Shown here piece by piece: positions 37,149 to 47,946 of a DNA stretch of 64,000 bases. The position numbers and the translations under genes are program-made. Position 1 is the stretch's first letter. Each line of letters starts with the position of its first letter. The notes below the pieces were generated by a model. The model had not been told where the DNA came from and did no database searches. It was given only the letters and a program-made list of their open reading frames with translations. This DNA comes from Bacteroidales bacterium. Its GTDB lineage: Bacteria > Bacteroidota > Bacteroidia > Bacteroidales > UBA1715. The DNA lies in assembly GCA_016714605.1 (NCBI GenBank), contig JADKDL010000014.1, positions 70,505 through 134,504 on the forward strand, given 5' to 3'.

Positions 37149-39119
37149 CTAGGTAAACAATTCACTTGCTAAGTTTATTTGCTCCGGATTTCCTAAAAGG
37201 TAAACTATATCGTCTCCATTAAAAACAATTGAAGGTTCAAGATGTTCAATAACTTTTGCATCTCTTCCAATAGCAAGCAAAGTAACACCGGTTTTAGTTC
37301 GCAGTTGTAATTCAGCAAGGCTTTTGCCCACAGCACAAGCATAGGGTTCAATTTTCACTGCATTGATATTCATATTTGGAAAATCATTTATCAAATTAGG
37401 TTTATTGATAACGTCCATATCATTCATTTTACCTAATGCCAAGCTCCTAGCTCGAGTTAAGATAGAACTAATTTCTTTTTGAGTGTAAAGTCTCTTAATT
37501 AAGATTCTATTATAGATATCTATGGCTATTTCAAGTTTTTCAGGTATAACCTGATCTGCACCAAGTTTATAGAGTAATTCAATATTTTGGGTTTGTTTAG
37601 ATCTTGCTATTATATAAATCTTCTTATTCAATTTTCTTATCTTCTCAATAATTGCCATAGTCGGAATCAAGTCGCCAATAGAAAGAACTACAATATCAGC
37701 CATATCAATATGTGCCTTCATCAGAATAGGTTCATTTACAGCATCTCCATAAATAACCATATCGCCGGCAGCAATTTTATCTTTCACTATTCCCGGGTCA
37801 AAAACTATAGATACATGTTTGGTATTGTTCAAGTTAGCCATCTTAGAAAGTTTCAAAGCGCTGGCATCCTTACCAATAATAACAAGATGATTTTTAAAAA
37901 CAGGTATTTCAACTTCTTTAAGCGGAAACAAACCGTTTATAAGGAAAGGAGGTAACGGTAGCCGTAGTAACCGCGTTGCCAACGGAAATGAAAAATTCAT
38001 AAGAAAAGGCGTAAGAGCCATGGTAATAACTGCTACAGCAAGAAATAGTTGATAATAAAAAGAAGAGATAATATTGTAACCGTTTCCTATTTTGGCTAAA
38101 ATAAATGAAAATTCACCCACCTGACTGAGTGCCAGGCCTACCATAACCGTTCCCCGAAAGGTGTGACCCAATAAAAATCCAGTTCCTCCGGCAACCATCG
38201 TTTTCACTACTAAAACAAGTAAAATACTTATTAATACCAGTTGTATATTTTCATACACAAAGCTGATATCTAATAACATCCCGATTGAAACAAAAAAGAA
38301 ACTGGAGAAAATATCTTTTAAAGTGATAATATTTCCAAAAGCATTGTGGCTATATTCCGATTCGGAAATCATAAGCCCTGCCAAAAATGCTCCAAAAGCA
38401 AGCGACATACCCAATTTCCATGTAAAGAGAGCAATTGCAAGACATATAAGAAATATGCTCATCATGAAAAGTTCTTGGTTTTTGGTCATTGCAATAAAAT
38501 GCAAAACTTTAGGGAACACCCATCTGTTGCCAATAAATACCATAGAAATAATGAGTATAGCTTTAAGTATGAGTATAAAGATTTCGTATTGTATGTTACC
38601 AGAATCTTGCCCAAGCAAATTGGTGAAAAGTAGTAATGGTACTAAGAGTAAATCTTGAAAAATAAGAATACCTAGAACCGTGCGACCATAGTTTGAGGTA
38701 AGTTCAGAGCGCTCTTGTAGTATTTTGAGAACTAATGCTGAACTACTTAATGCGGCTAAGAATCCGATAAAGAGACCGGCCTTCCAGTCTAAATCGTAAA
38801 AATATGATGTTAGATAAAATGCAGATACGGTTAATGAAACTTGTAGAAAGCCTCCAAAAAACACAATTTTCCTGATACGAAGTAGATGTTTTAAAGAAAA
38901 TTCTAACCCTATTCCAAATAGAAGCAATACTACGCCAATTTCTGCAATGAGCTCAATATCATGGGTTGCTTTAACCAATGAAAGTAAATGAGGACCGGCA
39001 ATAATACCGGTTATCAAATAACCAACAGCAGTAGGAATTTTTATTCGTGAAAAAATAAAATTTACTACCGTTGAAAATGCAAAAATAATGACTACATCTA
39101 GAAGTAATTTTTCTTCCAT
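37149..39119 (-). CDS. KefB-type cation/proton antiporter (CPA2) with TrkA domains
   Basis: The 656-residue protein begins with about 12 membrane helices of the Na+/H+ exchanger (CPA2) fold. It includes FSRIKIPTAVGYLITGIIAG near residue 24 and LGMSLAFGAFLAGLMISESE near 236. A TrkA-N nucleotide-binding domain follows at about 410-530 (HLVIIGKDASALKLSKMANL) and a TrkA-C domain at about 570-655. This is the architecture of potassium efflux systems KefB/KefC and relatives. It would exchange K+ or Na+ for H+ across the inner membrane, gated by nucleotide or ligand binding. The ion is inferred. It converges with the siaC-like gene. Confidence 0.9.
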   Translation of the reverse strand: MEEKLLLDVVIIFAFSTVVNFIFSRIKIPTAVGYLITGIIAGPHLLSLVKATHDIELIAEIGVVLLLFGIGLEFSLKHLLRIRKIVFFGGFLQVSLTVSAFYLTSYFYDLDWKAGLFIGFLAALSSSALVLKILQERSELTSNYGRTVLGILIFQDLLLVPLLLFTNLLGQDSGNIQYEIFILILKAILIISMVFIGNRWVFPKVLHFIAMTKNQELFMMSIFLICLAIALFTWKLGMSLAFGAFLAGLMISESEYSHNAFGNIITLKDIFSSFFFVSIGMLLDISFVYENIQLVLISILLVLVVKTMVAGGTGFLLGHTFRGTVMVGLALSQVGEFSFILAKIGNGYNIISSFYYQLFLAVAVITMALTPFLMNFSFPLATRLLRLPLPPFLINGLFPLKEVEIPVFKNHLVIIGKDASALKLSKMANLNNTKHVSIVFDPGIVKDKIAAGDMVIYGDAVNEPILMKAHIDMADIVVLSIGDLIPTMAIIEKIRKLNKKIYIIARSKQTQNIELLYKLGADQVIPEKLEIAIDIYNRILIKRLYTQKEISSILTRARSLALGKMNDMDVINKPNLINDFPNMNINAVKIEPYACAVGKSLAELQLRTKTGVTLLAIGRDAKVIEHLEPSIVFNGDDIVYLLGNPEQINLASELFT

Positions 39120-39257
39120 CGTTATTCCAAAAACACTTGTTCGTTATGAGAAATACATTCAAAAAGCATGAACGCTTTAGTTTCAATGCAAAGAAAGGAA
39201 AAATAACGATTATCAGAATGTTTTTTTTTAATTTGCTACAGAAACTTATAGAAATAA

Positions 39258-41720
39258 TTAATAAGGATCTACATTTATTATAATTTGTAGAGATTTGAAT
39301 TGGTTAGAAATTTTAATTTCATGTATGTAATTTGAAATTAATTCTTTGGCTTTTTTAAGTGGTTTCTCTTTTTCAATTTTTATGAGAATATTCTTTATGT
39401 AGAGATTCTGAATTTTGTTTATTGGAGGATATTCAGGACCAAGAATTCTGTCGGAGAAAGAATTCTTTAACCATTGGCTCAAGGTAAGTGCTGCAAAATC
39501 TAGTGTTGCTTGCTCTTTGTGTTTGATAGTTATTCTTATAAGTCGTGAAAATGGAGGGTATGAAAACTCTTTGCGCTCTTGCAATAAAGAACTGTAAAAA
39601 TGCTGATAGTTATTGGCAACAACATCTTGAATAATGAAATTTTCAGGATTTAAGCTTTGAATAATTACTTCACCTTGTTTTTTGCTTCGGCCGGCTCTAC
39701 CAGCAACTTGAGTCATAAGATGAAAGGCTCTTTCATAAGCTCTAAAATCGGGCAGACTGAGCATATTTTCGGCACTGAGTACTCCAACCAAACTCACGTT
39801 TTCAAAATCTAGTCCCTTTGTAACCATCTGAGTACCAATTAGAATATCGGTCTTGTGGTTTTCAAAATCGCTTATTATAGAACTATATGCGTTTTTGGCT
39901 CTAGTAGTATCTAAATCCATTCTATCAAGACGGGCGTGTGGGAAGAAATTTTGCAAATCATCTTCAATTTTTTCTGTTCCAAATCCTTTTGACTTCAATT
40001 CATAGCTACTGCAATAATGGCAGTTGGCTTTATTTTTAATGGTATAGCCACAATAGTGACAAACCAGTGAATTTGTTGCTTTATGGAAGGTAAGACTCAC
40101 TTCGCAGTACTTGCAGGTTGGTATTTTACCGCAGTCGCGACACTCTATATATGGCGAATAACCTCTTCTATTCTGAAAAAGAATAACCTGTTCTTTATTT
40201 TGCAGTGCTAATTCAATTTTATTGAGTAAAATAGAACTGAAATTGTGCTGCACAGCTTTTTGTTTATATGCTTTTTTCATATCAACAATTACAATATTAG
40301 GGAGCGCAATTTCTTTATGCCTCTTGAAAAGTTCTACCAAGCCATATTTCCCTGCCTTGGCATTGTAATACGTTTCTATAGAAGGTGTTGCAGTGCCTAG
40401 CAAAACTTTAGCTTTGTGAAGCGAAGCCAGTATAATTGCACAGTCGCGAGCATGATAACGAGGTGCAGGGTCATACTGCTTGTATGTATTTTCGTGTTCC
40501 TCATCTACTATGATTAAGCCTAGATTTTTGAATGGTAAAAATATTGACGAACGTACACCAAGTATAATTTTGTAGTCTTTGTTGGCTTGATTGAAGTTAT
40601 TCCAGATTTCTACCCGTTCAGAATCATTAAATCGGGAGTGATAAACACCTATTTCTGAGCCAAAAACAAGCCTCAATCTGTTTATTATCTGAGTAGTAAG
40701 TGCAATCTCGGGCAACAAATACAAAACCTGTTTCCCTTTTGCAATTTCATTTTTTATCAAATGAATATATATCTCAGTTTTACCACTTGATGTAATGCCG
40801 TGCAAAAGCACTACATCTTTGGTAATAAATTCATTATTAATATTTTCAAGAGCTGATGCTTGAAATGTATTTAGTTCTTTCTCCTTAATAGGTTCAATAT
40901 CGAAATGTTCTAGTCTCGAAACTTCTTTTTCTATAGAAAGTACTATTTCTTTAAGAATAAGCTGATTAAGTATTGCTACAGAAATATCGTGATCTTGTAA
41001 GAACTTTTTTCTTTCTACTTCTTGTAAATTATTGTTATTTAGAAATTCCATTAAATGCGCAAATGCTTGCAATTGTTTCTTTGCACCTTTTAGACTTTCA
41101 GATACTTTGTTTATAAACCGAGCATCTTGTACATTTCCATTTATGGAGATATATTGTTCTAGTTTTGGTTTAAAGTTTTGCTTAATGTCTTCGAATACAG
41201 TAATTATTTTTTTGTCTAGAAGAGATTTTATGCTGTTGAGAGTATCTTTTTTATTTAGAACTGTCAAAACATCTTGTATGTAGTGCGATTTGGAAGTGTT
41301 TAGAAAGTCTAGAATACTTTGTTCTTTATCAGTAATTTGAATGGTTGTAGAATCAAGATTGGTAAGCGCAATTTTTGTTTCACTTTCAAGCTTCAGACCC
41401 GATGGTAGAGCGGCTTTAAGTATTTCGCCTTTGGAACAGAGATAATATTCCGACATCCAGTCCCAAAAGCGAAATTGAAATTCATTTATGGTTAAATAAT
41501 TGTCAAGAATAGAGACAATTGGTTTGGTTTCATAGTCAACAGGTTTATTGTTGTGCAGTGCTCTTACAATAGCCATGTAAAATTTCTTATTGCCAAACTG
41601 AACAACAACCCTTTGTCCAAGAGCTATATTACCATTAAGTTCGCTAGGAATAGAATAGGTAAAAGTAGCTTGCAAGGGAAGTGGAACAATGACATCTACA
41701 TAGTTGTAAGTCAATTGCAT
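39258..41720 (-). CDS. priA: Primosomal protein N' (PriA helicase)
   Basis: The 820-residue product starts MQLTYNYVDVIVPLPLQATF, typical of PriA, one base after the stop of the HAD gene; the open frame further upstream is probably not used. The 3'BD domain is followed by Walker A GITSSGKTEIY, the DEEH box (LIIVDEEHENTYKQYDPAPR), and the zinc-binding cysteines (CRDCGKIPTCKYCEVS, then CHYCGYTIKNKANCHYC). SF2 motifs such as GTQMVTKGLDFENVSLVGVL follow. PriA restarts stalled replication forks by loading the primosome. All expected motifs are present. Confidence 0.96.
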   Translation of the reverse strand: MQLTYNYVDVIVPLPLQATFTYSIPSELNGNIALGQRVVVQFGNKKFYMAIVRALHNNKPVDYETKPIVSILDNYLTINEFQFRFWDWMSEYYLCSKGEILKAALPSGLKLESETKIALTNLDSTTIQITDKEQSILDFLNTSKSHYIQDVLTVLNKKDTLNSIKSLLDKKIITVFEDIKQNFKPKLEQYISINGNVQDARFINKVSESLKGAKKQLQAFAHLMEFLNNNNLQEVERKKFLQDHDISVAILNQLILKEIVLSIEKEVSRLEHFDIEPIKEKELNTFQASALENINNEFITKDVVLLHGITSSGKTEIYIHLIKNEIAKGKQVLYLLPEIALTTQIINRLRLVFGSEIGVYHSRFNDSERVEIWNNFNQANKDYKIILGVRSSIFLPFKNLGLIIVDEEHENTYKQYDPAPRYHARDCAIILASLHKAKVLLGTATPSIETYYNAKAGKYGLVELFKRHKEIALPNIVIVDMKKAYKQKAVQHNFSSILLNKIELALQNKEQVILFQNRRGYSPYIECRDCGKIPTCKYCEVSLTFHKATNSLVCHYCGYTIKNKANCHYCSSYELKSKGFGTEKIEDDLQNFFPHARLDRMDLDTTRAKNAYSSIISDFENHKTDILIGTQMVTKGLDFENVSLVGVLSAENMLSLPDFRAYERAFHLMTQVAGRAGRSKKQGEVIIQSLNPENFIIQDVVANNYQHFYSSLLQERKEFSYPPFSRLIRITIKHKEQATLDFAALTLSQWLKNSFSDRILGPEYPPINKIQNLYIKNILIKIEKEKPLKKAKELISNYIHEIKISNQFKSLQIIINVDPY

Positions 41721-41721
41721 A

Positions 41722-42132
41722 CTAAGAGAATATTCTTTTAAGAATAGAAGGTTTTTCTCTTTTTTCTTCATTTTCAAAACCTTCAATACTAAATGGGTTG
41801 CTGTTTATCATTTGCCAAATTCTACTCCAACCTAGGAAACCCCCAATATTTCTATCATCAATAAACATATCGACGTCAATTTTTCTACTCTCAGTTTTTT
41901 TGTCGAAATCTTCTTCCGGATAACTGTTATTGATTGCATAAAATTCTATTCCGTTTTTTTTGCAATACTCAACAGCCTCATTGAGAAGCTCTCCAGAACG
42001 ATAAGTCCATAATATTAATTGATGTGTTTTTTGCAATTCTCTGAGTGTTTCAAATGCAAAAAGCATTGGTTTTCCAATTTTTGGGAATTCGTGTTCTACA
42101 ATAGTTCCGTCAAAATCAACTGCAATCTTCAT
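41722..42132 (-). CDS. HAD-superfamily hydrolase (BT0820-like)
   Basis: At 136 residues this is a compact HAD phosphatase. It has the nucleophile motif AVDFDGTIVEH at the N-terminus, motif II in LILWTYRSGE, and the acidic motif IV in VDMFIDDRNIGG. No cap domain is present. The sequence closely resembles the Bacteroides BT0820-type family, whose substrate is uncertain. The gene is one base upstream of priA on the same strand, so the two are co-transcribed; no functional link is known. Confidence 0.82.
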   Translation of the reverse strand: MKIAVDFDGTIVEHEFPKIGKPMLFAFETLRELQKTHQLILWTYRSGELLNEAVEYCKKNGIEFYAINNSYPEEDFDKKTESRKIDVDMFIDDRNIGGFLGWSRIWQMINSNPFSIEGFENEEKREKPSILKRIFS

Positions 42133-42294
42133 CTTTACTCACTTATTTTAAGGTTATTTTATGTTAGATATTGAATTTTATAAAGTCACAACTACTTATC
42201 TGTAGAGCGAAGTGTAGGTTTGAATTAAACCAAATAGGCACAAATATGACACAAATTTTAATAATTCAAACCTCAACTTGTCGATTCTAGGAAA

Positions 42295-45222
42295 TTAATA
42301 ACCAAATATCTCTTCCAAACTTAGTTCTTTTACAGTTCCTATTTTGCTTAAAATATTCATATCTACATCATTTCTATTTCCCAAAACCAAATAGGTAAAA
42401 TTGCTGTTTTTAATGTTACTGTTAAAATAAGCTTCTATATCATCAAGACTTAGTTTTTGAGCTTGCTGATAAATCATTTTTCTATAATCATCAGCAATTC
42501 CTAAACGCTTATTATTAAGATAGGTGAAATATATGCTTTCTTTAGTAATGCGCTGAGTTTCAATTTGTCTTAGAATAGATTGTTTGGCTCCATCGAACAA
42601 AACAGGAGATTTTCTGAAATTTGTATGTAAATCGAGTAGAGAAGACAAGGCTTCAGATATTTTGTCGGGACTGGTTGCAATATAAGCAAGTAGAAAATTA
42701 TTATCGTTTTGTTTTTTTGCACCTGCCAAATATGAATATGCTTGATATGCCAACGCTTTAGACTCTCTCAGTTCCTGAAAAACGATTGATGACATTCCTG
42801 CTCCAAAATAGTTATTAAACAAAGATATTTGAGGCAAGAGATTTTTATCAAATATTTGTTTTTTACTAAGGAGTAATATGTTTGTCTGCACCATATCATA
42901 GTGAACAAAATATACTATGTTATTAGCATTTTCAAGATAAGGATATTCCTTTTTCTCGGGCAAGGCTTTTATTTCTTTTAATGGATGAGATGCAGTTAGT
43001 TTATTTTTCACATCCTCCACATTCATAGCACCATAGTAGAGAATATCATGATTGTAGGAGAATATTTCTTTGATTTTATCCACTAGAATTTTAGGGTCAA
43101 GATTACGAAGCGAGTCTTCGGAAATAATGGAAGTGAAAGCAGATTTCTTACCATATTTTGCATAGTTGAGTAAGCCACCTTTCATTATTGAGTTTTTGTC
43201 TAGTTTTGCATCTTCTCGAGCTTTCAAAATATCTACTACCATATTTTGGTAAGCATCATTGTTTACCTGAGCATCGGAAATTATGTGTTCCAGAAGTTCA
43301 ATTCCTTTATCGAAGCCCGAACTTAAGCCAGTTATACTTACATAAGAATTATCGTCGGTAGCACTTACATTAAAACTCAAACCGTGTTTGAATAATTCTA
43401 AAGTAAGTTGTTCATTTGTATATTTAGATGTGCCTAAATAATATAGATAGTCTATTGCCAAAGATAACAGTTGATCGTGCTGTTTACCCATTTCAATTAC
43501 ATAATAGAGAGAGAATAGCTCGTTAGTATTATTTTTAATATATTTAACACTCACATTATCGGTAAGCGATTTTTCAATGAGTTTTTCGTTGAAGTTGATA
43601 AATTCGGTAGCAATTGCTTTGGTTTTTATACTTCTGAATTGTTCTACAAATTTAGACTCGTCTTCTCTATTGATTGCAATTGGGGTAATTTCGGGTTTTT
43701 GAACCTTAACATTGCTGCCGCTTTTTCCGGTTCTTTTATATACAACTACATGATTGTCTTTGAATAATGTATTGGCATAAGCAATAATATCTTCCTTGGT
43801 AATTTTTTCAATTTCATCTATTTGGTTTAGATATTCAGTCCAATTTCTATTCAATGCAAAATTTGTCGAGAATTCTTCTACAATCTCATTAGATTCATAG
43901 GTTTTAATTCTTCCCAGTTTCAGATTGTTTACAATTGCTTTGAGCATCCAATCTTCAAAATTTCCGCGTTTTACTGCATCTATTTGTTCTATTATGAGAT
44001 CTTTAACCGTTTCCAACTCTTGGTTGGTTCTTGGTTTTCCCATAACTATAATTGTAGTATAATCTTTGTTCATCCAAATATCGCCACCGGCACCCATAAC
44101 CTTCTGCGACTTGTTTAAATTTAATTCCATCAATCCGGCATCGTTATTAAACAACAATTCAGATAGTAACATTAGCTTATATTTATCAGCATCGTTAGCA
44201 CCCGGAGCGCGATATCCCATAAAGAGAAATGCTTCATCTGGACCAAATACCTCTTTAACAACGGGTTTAGTTATACTTCTTTCCTTAATATTTGATAAAG
44301 CAGGTACGTTTTCTGATTTTGGTAATTTCCCAAAGGTATTTTCTATGCTTGTAATTGCCTGTTCAAAATCTAAATCTCCCGAAAGGCAAATCGCCATATT
44401 ATTAGGTACATAATAGGTATTCCAATATTGATGAATAGCCTCCATAGAAGGGTTTTTAAGATGTTCGGCCTTGCCAATAGTCGTTTGCGAACCATAAGGA
44501 TGATTTGGGAACAAACCGTTTAGAAAAGCATATAAACCTTGTCTGTAATCATTATCTTGAGACATATTAAACTCTTCATAAACAGCTTCGAGTTCGGTGT
44601 GAAACAAACGCAATACAATTTTTCTAAAGCGCTCATATTCAATCATCATATAACGGTCTAATTCATTTGCCGGAATATCATTCAGGTAGACAGTCATTTC
44701 ATTTGAAGTATAGGCATTGGTATTTTTAGCCCCTAATTCTGTTACCATTTTATCGTATTCGTTGGCTATTGCATACTGCGCAGCGAGGGCCGAAACACTG
44801 TCAATTTTTTTGTATATCAATTTCTTTTTAATGGTATCGGTAGTTTGTTTATGAGCCTCATACAGGCCAGATATTTCTGCAATTAATGGCTCTTCTTTTT
44901 GCCAGTTTAAAGTGCCAAATTTATCGGAACCTTTAAACATCATGTGTTCTAGGTAGTGAGCTAGACCTGTATTGTCTTTGGGGTCGTATGTAGAACCTGC
45001 TTTTACTATAATGTTAGAATTTATGCGAGGCTCTTCTTTATTAATATTTAAAAAAACGGTGAGACCATTTTCCAAAACATAAATTCTCGATTGTAAAGGG
45101 TCATTTTCAAAATAAGTAAATATTTTTCCATTACTGTCTTTACCTGATTTTTCTACAATAGACTGACTATAAACAGAATAAAAACAAAAAACGAAGGCAA
45201 TTAAAGTTCTAAAACGTATCAT
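42295..45222 (-). CDS. M16 family zinc peptidase, secreted or periplasmic
   Basis: The 975-residue protein has a signal peptide (MIRFRTLIAFVFCFYSVYSQ) and two M16 halves. The catalytic zinc motif HxxEH is in GLAHYLEHMMFKGSDKFGT (about residue 80), with the downstream glutamate in ELEAVYEEFNMSQ. The second half (from about 520) is the catalytically inactive partner, giving the usual clamshell. Such enzymes (pitrilysin or insulinase type) degrade peptides. It follows the TPR-SpoIIE gene by 34 bp on the same strand. The longer open frame upstream would overlap that gene and is less likely. Confidence 0.92.
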   Translation of the reverse strand: MIRFRTLIAFVFCFYSVYSQSIVEKSGKDSNGKIFTYFENDPLQSRIYVLENGLTVFLNINKEEPRINSNIIVKAGSTYDPKDNTGLAHYLEHMMFKGSDKFGTLNWQKEEPLIAEISGLYEAHKQTTDTIKKKLIYKKIDSVSALAAQYAIANEYDKMVTELGAKNTNAYTSNEMTVYLNDIPANELDRYMMIEYERFRKIVLRLFHTELEAVYEEFNMSQDNDYRQGLYAFLNGLFPNHPYGSQTTIGKAEHLKNPSMEAIHQYWNTYYVPNNMAICLSGDLDFEQAITSIENTFGKLPKSENVPALSNIKERSITKPVVKEVFGPDEAFLFMGYRAPGANDADKYKLMLLSELLFNNDAGLMELNLNKSQKVMGAGGDIWMNKDYTTIIVMGKPRTNQELETVKDLIIEQIDAVKRGNFEDWMLKAIVNNLKLGRIKTYESNEIVEEFSTNFALNRNWTEYLNQIDEIEKITKEDIIAYANTLFKDNHVVVYKRTGKSGSNVKVQKPEITPIAINREDESKFVEQFRSIKTKAIATEFINFNEKLIEKSLTDNVSVKYIKNNTNELFSLYYVIEMGKQHDQLLSLAIDYLYYLGTSKYTNEQLTLELFKHGLSFNVSATDDNSYVSITGLSSGFDKGIELLEHIISDAQVNNDAYQNMVVDILKAREDAKLDKNSIMKGGLLNYAKYGKKSAFTSIISEDSLRNLDPKILVDKIKEIFSYNHDILYYGAMNVEDVKNKLTASHPLKEIKALPEKKEYPYLENANNIVYFVHYDMVQTNILLLSKKQIFDKNLLPQISLFNNYFGAGMSSIVFQELRESKALAYQAYSYLAGAKKQNDNNFLLAYIATSPDKISEALSSLLDLHTNFRKSPVLFDGAKQSILRQIETQRITKESIYFTYLNNKRLGIADDYRKMIYQQAQKLSLDDIEAYFNSNIKNSNFTYLVLGNRNDVDMNILSKIGTVKELSLEEIFGY

Positions 45223-45256
45223 AAAGTATGTGTTTTTTAAAATATAAAAGTAAGCA

Positions 45257-47860
45257 TTAAAATTTAATACCAATAATTAGAACGTCATCAATTTGTCTAC
45301 GATTGCCTTTCCAATCATCAAAATGTTTGCTTAGAGTTGTATATTGCTCATTCATATATTCTTTGTTTATTTCAACCAGCAATTTATTAAGTCTGGTAGA
45401 AGTATAACGTTCATCTTTTTCACTGCCAAACTGGTCAATAAAACCATCAGAACACATATAGACGCTCATTCCTTCTTCTATTGTAATATTTTGGAAAGTA
45501 AATTTAGCATTTTTACGATTTTTAATAGCAACCATACCACCTATAGGGAAAATGTCGCCGGCAATTTGTATAAGTTCGCCATTTTTTACAATAAGTAATT
45601 TATGATTTGCACCAGCAAATTGCAAAGTATTATTTTCGATATCGTAGCAAAGAAGAGAAATTTCCATTCCATCTTCTTGTCTGTCTGTAGAAAAATCGTC
45701 TTGTTTTAGTGCTTTTATAACTCCGGCATCGAGTTGAGTAAGTATTTCGGCCGGATTGGTTTCATGTTTTTCATTTATTATTTCATTGAGCAAAGTATTA
45801 CCTATCATAGACATAAATGCACCGGGAACACCATGACCGGTACAGTCGACCGCTGCATAAAACACTTTAGACCCTTTTTTCTCAAACCAATAGAAATCGC
45901 CGCTTACTATTTCTTTTGGGTGATAGAAAATAAAACTTTGCGGAAATATTTCTTTTATTTTCTTCTCAGACGGTAAAATTGCTTGTTGTATTTTTTTTGC
46001 GTAGGTTATACTATCGGTTATTTTTTCATTTTTCTCTGCCAACTCCAAATTCTTCTTTTCCAGTTCGGTGTTAGCAAATCCTAACTGAGCATTCTTTTCA
46101 TCAAGTAATTTGAAAGCTGCCTTTTTTTGTGAAAACTGCAAGTAGAGCAATATTGAAAATACAATAACTAAAATAATCACAATCAAACTAATAATAATAA
46201 GAATTCTTTGTTGAGCAATCTTAACCTGATTTTCACTATTAATCAATTCTTTTTTCTCTATCTCCTTATCTTTCAGTTTTATATCAGATTCAAATTCAAT
46301 TTCAGCAATTCTACGTTTGCTCATATCGCTCTGAATACTATCGCGCAAAGCAGTATGTTTTTTGAAATACAGTAAACTATTTTTGTAATCATTTTTCGAT
46401 TCATAAATAGTTGCCAATGCCTGATAAGCGTTTTGAGTTACTGATTTTAGTTTAACTTTTTCAGCGTAAAACACAGAACGCAACAGAAATTCAATTGCTT
46501 TTTCATTTTGCTTATTTTCCATATATGACTCACCCAGATTCTGTGCTATAAGAGCCATACCAACCGTATCAGCTATCTGCTTATAGGTTTCGAGCGAACT
46601 TTGGTAATAACTGAATGATTTTTCATAATCTGTATTTTTTCTATACATATTACCCTTAAGATTAAGCAAGTAGGCAATTTCTTTCATATCTTGCAAATCC
46701 ATGTTTATAGCAAGAGCATTTTCATAATTCTGAAGCGCGTTAGAAAAATTACCCATATCTTTATAGAGTATTCCAAGGTTTTTGTAAGAATTAGCAATAG
46801 CTTTTCTATCACCAACTTTCAGTCTTAATTCTAAAGACATTTTGTAATAATCAAGAGCTTCTTTATACTTTTTCTGTTTCCAAAAAAGGCTACCTATATT
46901 ATTGAGAGACAAAGCCATCTCTTCCTTATTATCTAATTCCCTTCTCAGATCGAGCGATTTTTGAAAATATTCAAGTGCTTTATCGTAGTTTTCAAGGTCT
47001 TTATGAACAGTACCAATATTGCCATAAGTAGCAGCAATAGCAACTTTATCGTTCTCTTCTTGTCTTAAATTCAAAGCTTTAGAATAGTATTCTCGAGCTT
47101 TGTCGTAAATTTTTAATTGAAGGTAAAAGTTACCAATTGCATTTAGTGTATAAGCAATAGTTTGTTTGTTTTTACTCTTTTCGCGCATAGCCAGAGCTTC
47201 GGTAAGGAGAGCTAAAGCTTTGTCGTAATTGTTTTGTTTTTTATACACATCGCCAATGTTTAGAAGCGTTGCAGCTATTTCATTTTCATCGCCAATTTGT
47301 TTTTTAAGTTCTAATGACTGTTGGTAGAATTCTAAAGCTTGCAGATAATTGTCTTTTTTCAGATATACATTTCCAATATTATTTAATGAAGAGGCAGCAC
47401 CAAATTTATTGCCCAAAGTTTCATACAACTTCAAAGCTTTCGTGTGGTAGTATCGTGCAGAATCATACACCCCAATTTCTTTAAAAATAATTCCGGTATT
47501 ATTTAGTGCATTAGCAATATCGTTGTTGTTTTCAGAAACTTGAATTATAGTTCTGTAACAGATAACAGCAGAATCGTATTTATTGCTTTTATGATAAAGT
47601 AAACCTAATGTTTTAAAATATTCAGCTTTCTGAATCGCAGATAAATCTGATAATTGCGATTTAGCCTCAAAGCAAGTTTTAAAGCTCTTTTCGGGCGAAT
47701 CCATGAAATAATGCTCTGATAGTTTGAGTAAAATGGAGAATTTTTCCTCAGAATCGGCCTTTTTCAAGCGCAACTCCAGACTGTCTGTAAGTCTTTTATT
47801 TGCTACTGCTGCTAAAACATTACAAAAGATTAGAAACAATATAAAATATTTTTTATACAT
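45257..47860 (-). CDS. TPR-repeat sensor with C-terminal SpoIIE-type PP2C phosphatase
   Basis: The 867-residue protein has a signal peptide, then about ten 40-residue tetratricopeptide repeats (consensus like NNIGNVYLKKDNYLQALEFY) up to about residue 530. One membrane helix follows (about 565-587, IIISLIVIILVIVFSILLYL), then a short coiled coil and a cytoplasmic SpoIIE/PP2C domain (650-867). The last shows HPKEIVSGDFYWF, AAVDCTGHGVPGAFMSMIGN and CSDGFIDQFG, with the metal-binding aspartates. It should sense a periplasmic or envelope cue through the TPRs and dephosphorylate a cytoplasmic partner, as in partner-switching systems. No anti-sigma or STAS gene is adjacent. This design is common in Bacteroidetes. 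Confidence 0.9.
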   Translation of the reverse strand: MYKKYFILFLIFCNVLAAVANKRLTDSLELRLKKADSEEKFSILLKLSEHYFMDSPEKSFKTCFEAKSQLSDLSAIQKAEYFKTLGLLYHKSNKYDSAVICYRTIIQVSENNNDIANALNNTGIIFKEIGVYDSARYYHTKALKLYETLGNKFGAASSLNNIGNVYLKKDNYLQALEFYQQSLELKKQIGDENEIAATLLNIGDVYKKQNNYDKALALLTEALAMREKSKNKQTIAYTLNAIGNFYLQLKIYDKAREYYSKALNLRQEENDKVAIAATYGNIGTVHKDLENYDKALEYFQKSLDLRRELDNKEEMALSLNNIGSLFWKQKKYKEALDYYKMSLELRLKVGDRKAIANSYKNLGILYKDMGNFSNALQNYENALAINMDLQDMKEIAYLLNLKGNMYRKNTDYEKSFSYYQSSLETYKQIADTVGMALIAQNLGESYMENKQNEKAIEFLLRSVFYAEKVKLKSVTQNAYQALATIYESKNDYKNSLLYFKKHTALRDSIQSDMSKRRIAEIEFESDIKLKDKEIEKKELINSENQVKIAQQRILIIISLIVIILVIVFSILLYLQFSQKKAAFKLLDEKNAQLGFANTELEKKNLELAEKNEKITDSITYAKKIQQAILPSEKKIKEIFPQSFIFYHPKEIVSGDFYWFEKKGSKVFYAAVDCTGHGVPGAFMSMIGNTLLNEIINEKHETNPAEILTQLDAGVIKALKQDDFSTDRQEDGMEISLLCYDIENNTLQFAGANHKLLIVKNGELIQIAGDIFPIGGMVAIKNRKNAKFTFQNITIEEGMSVYMCSDGFIDQFGSEKDERYTSTRLNKLLVEINKEYMNEQYTTLSKHFDDWKGNRRQIDDVLIIGIKF

Positions 47861-47946
47861 TGGTATCAGATTTTATTGAAAGATAGAATGATTTATTACT
47901 AACTTGCAATATAGAAATTTCTAAGGATTCTTAGCACAATGAAACT

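Noticed and set aside
46300..47700. 120-bp periodicity on the minus strand
   Set aside because: It is the tetratricopeptide repeat array of the SpoIIE phosphatase protein, not a DNA repeat element.
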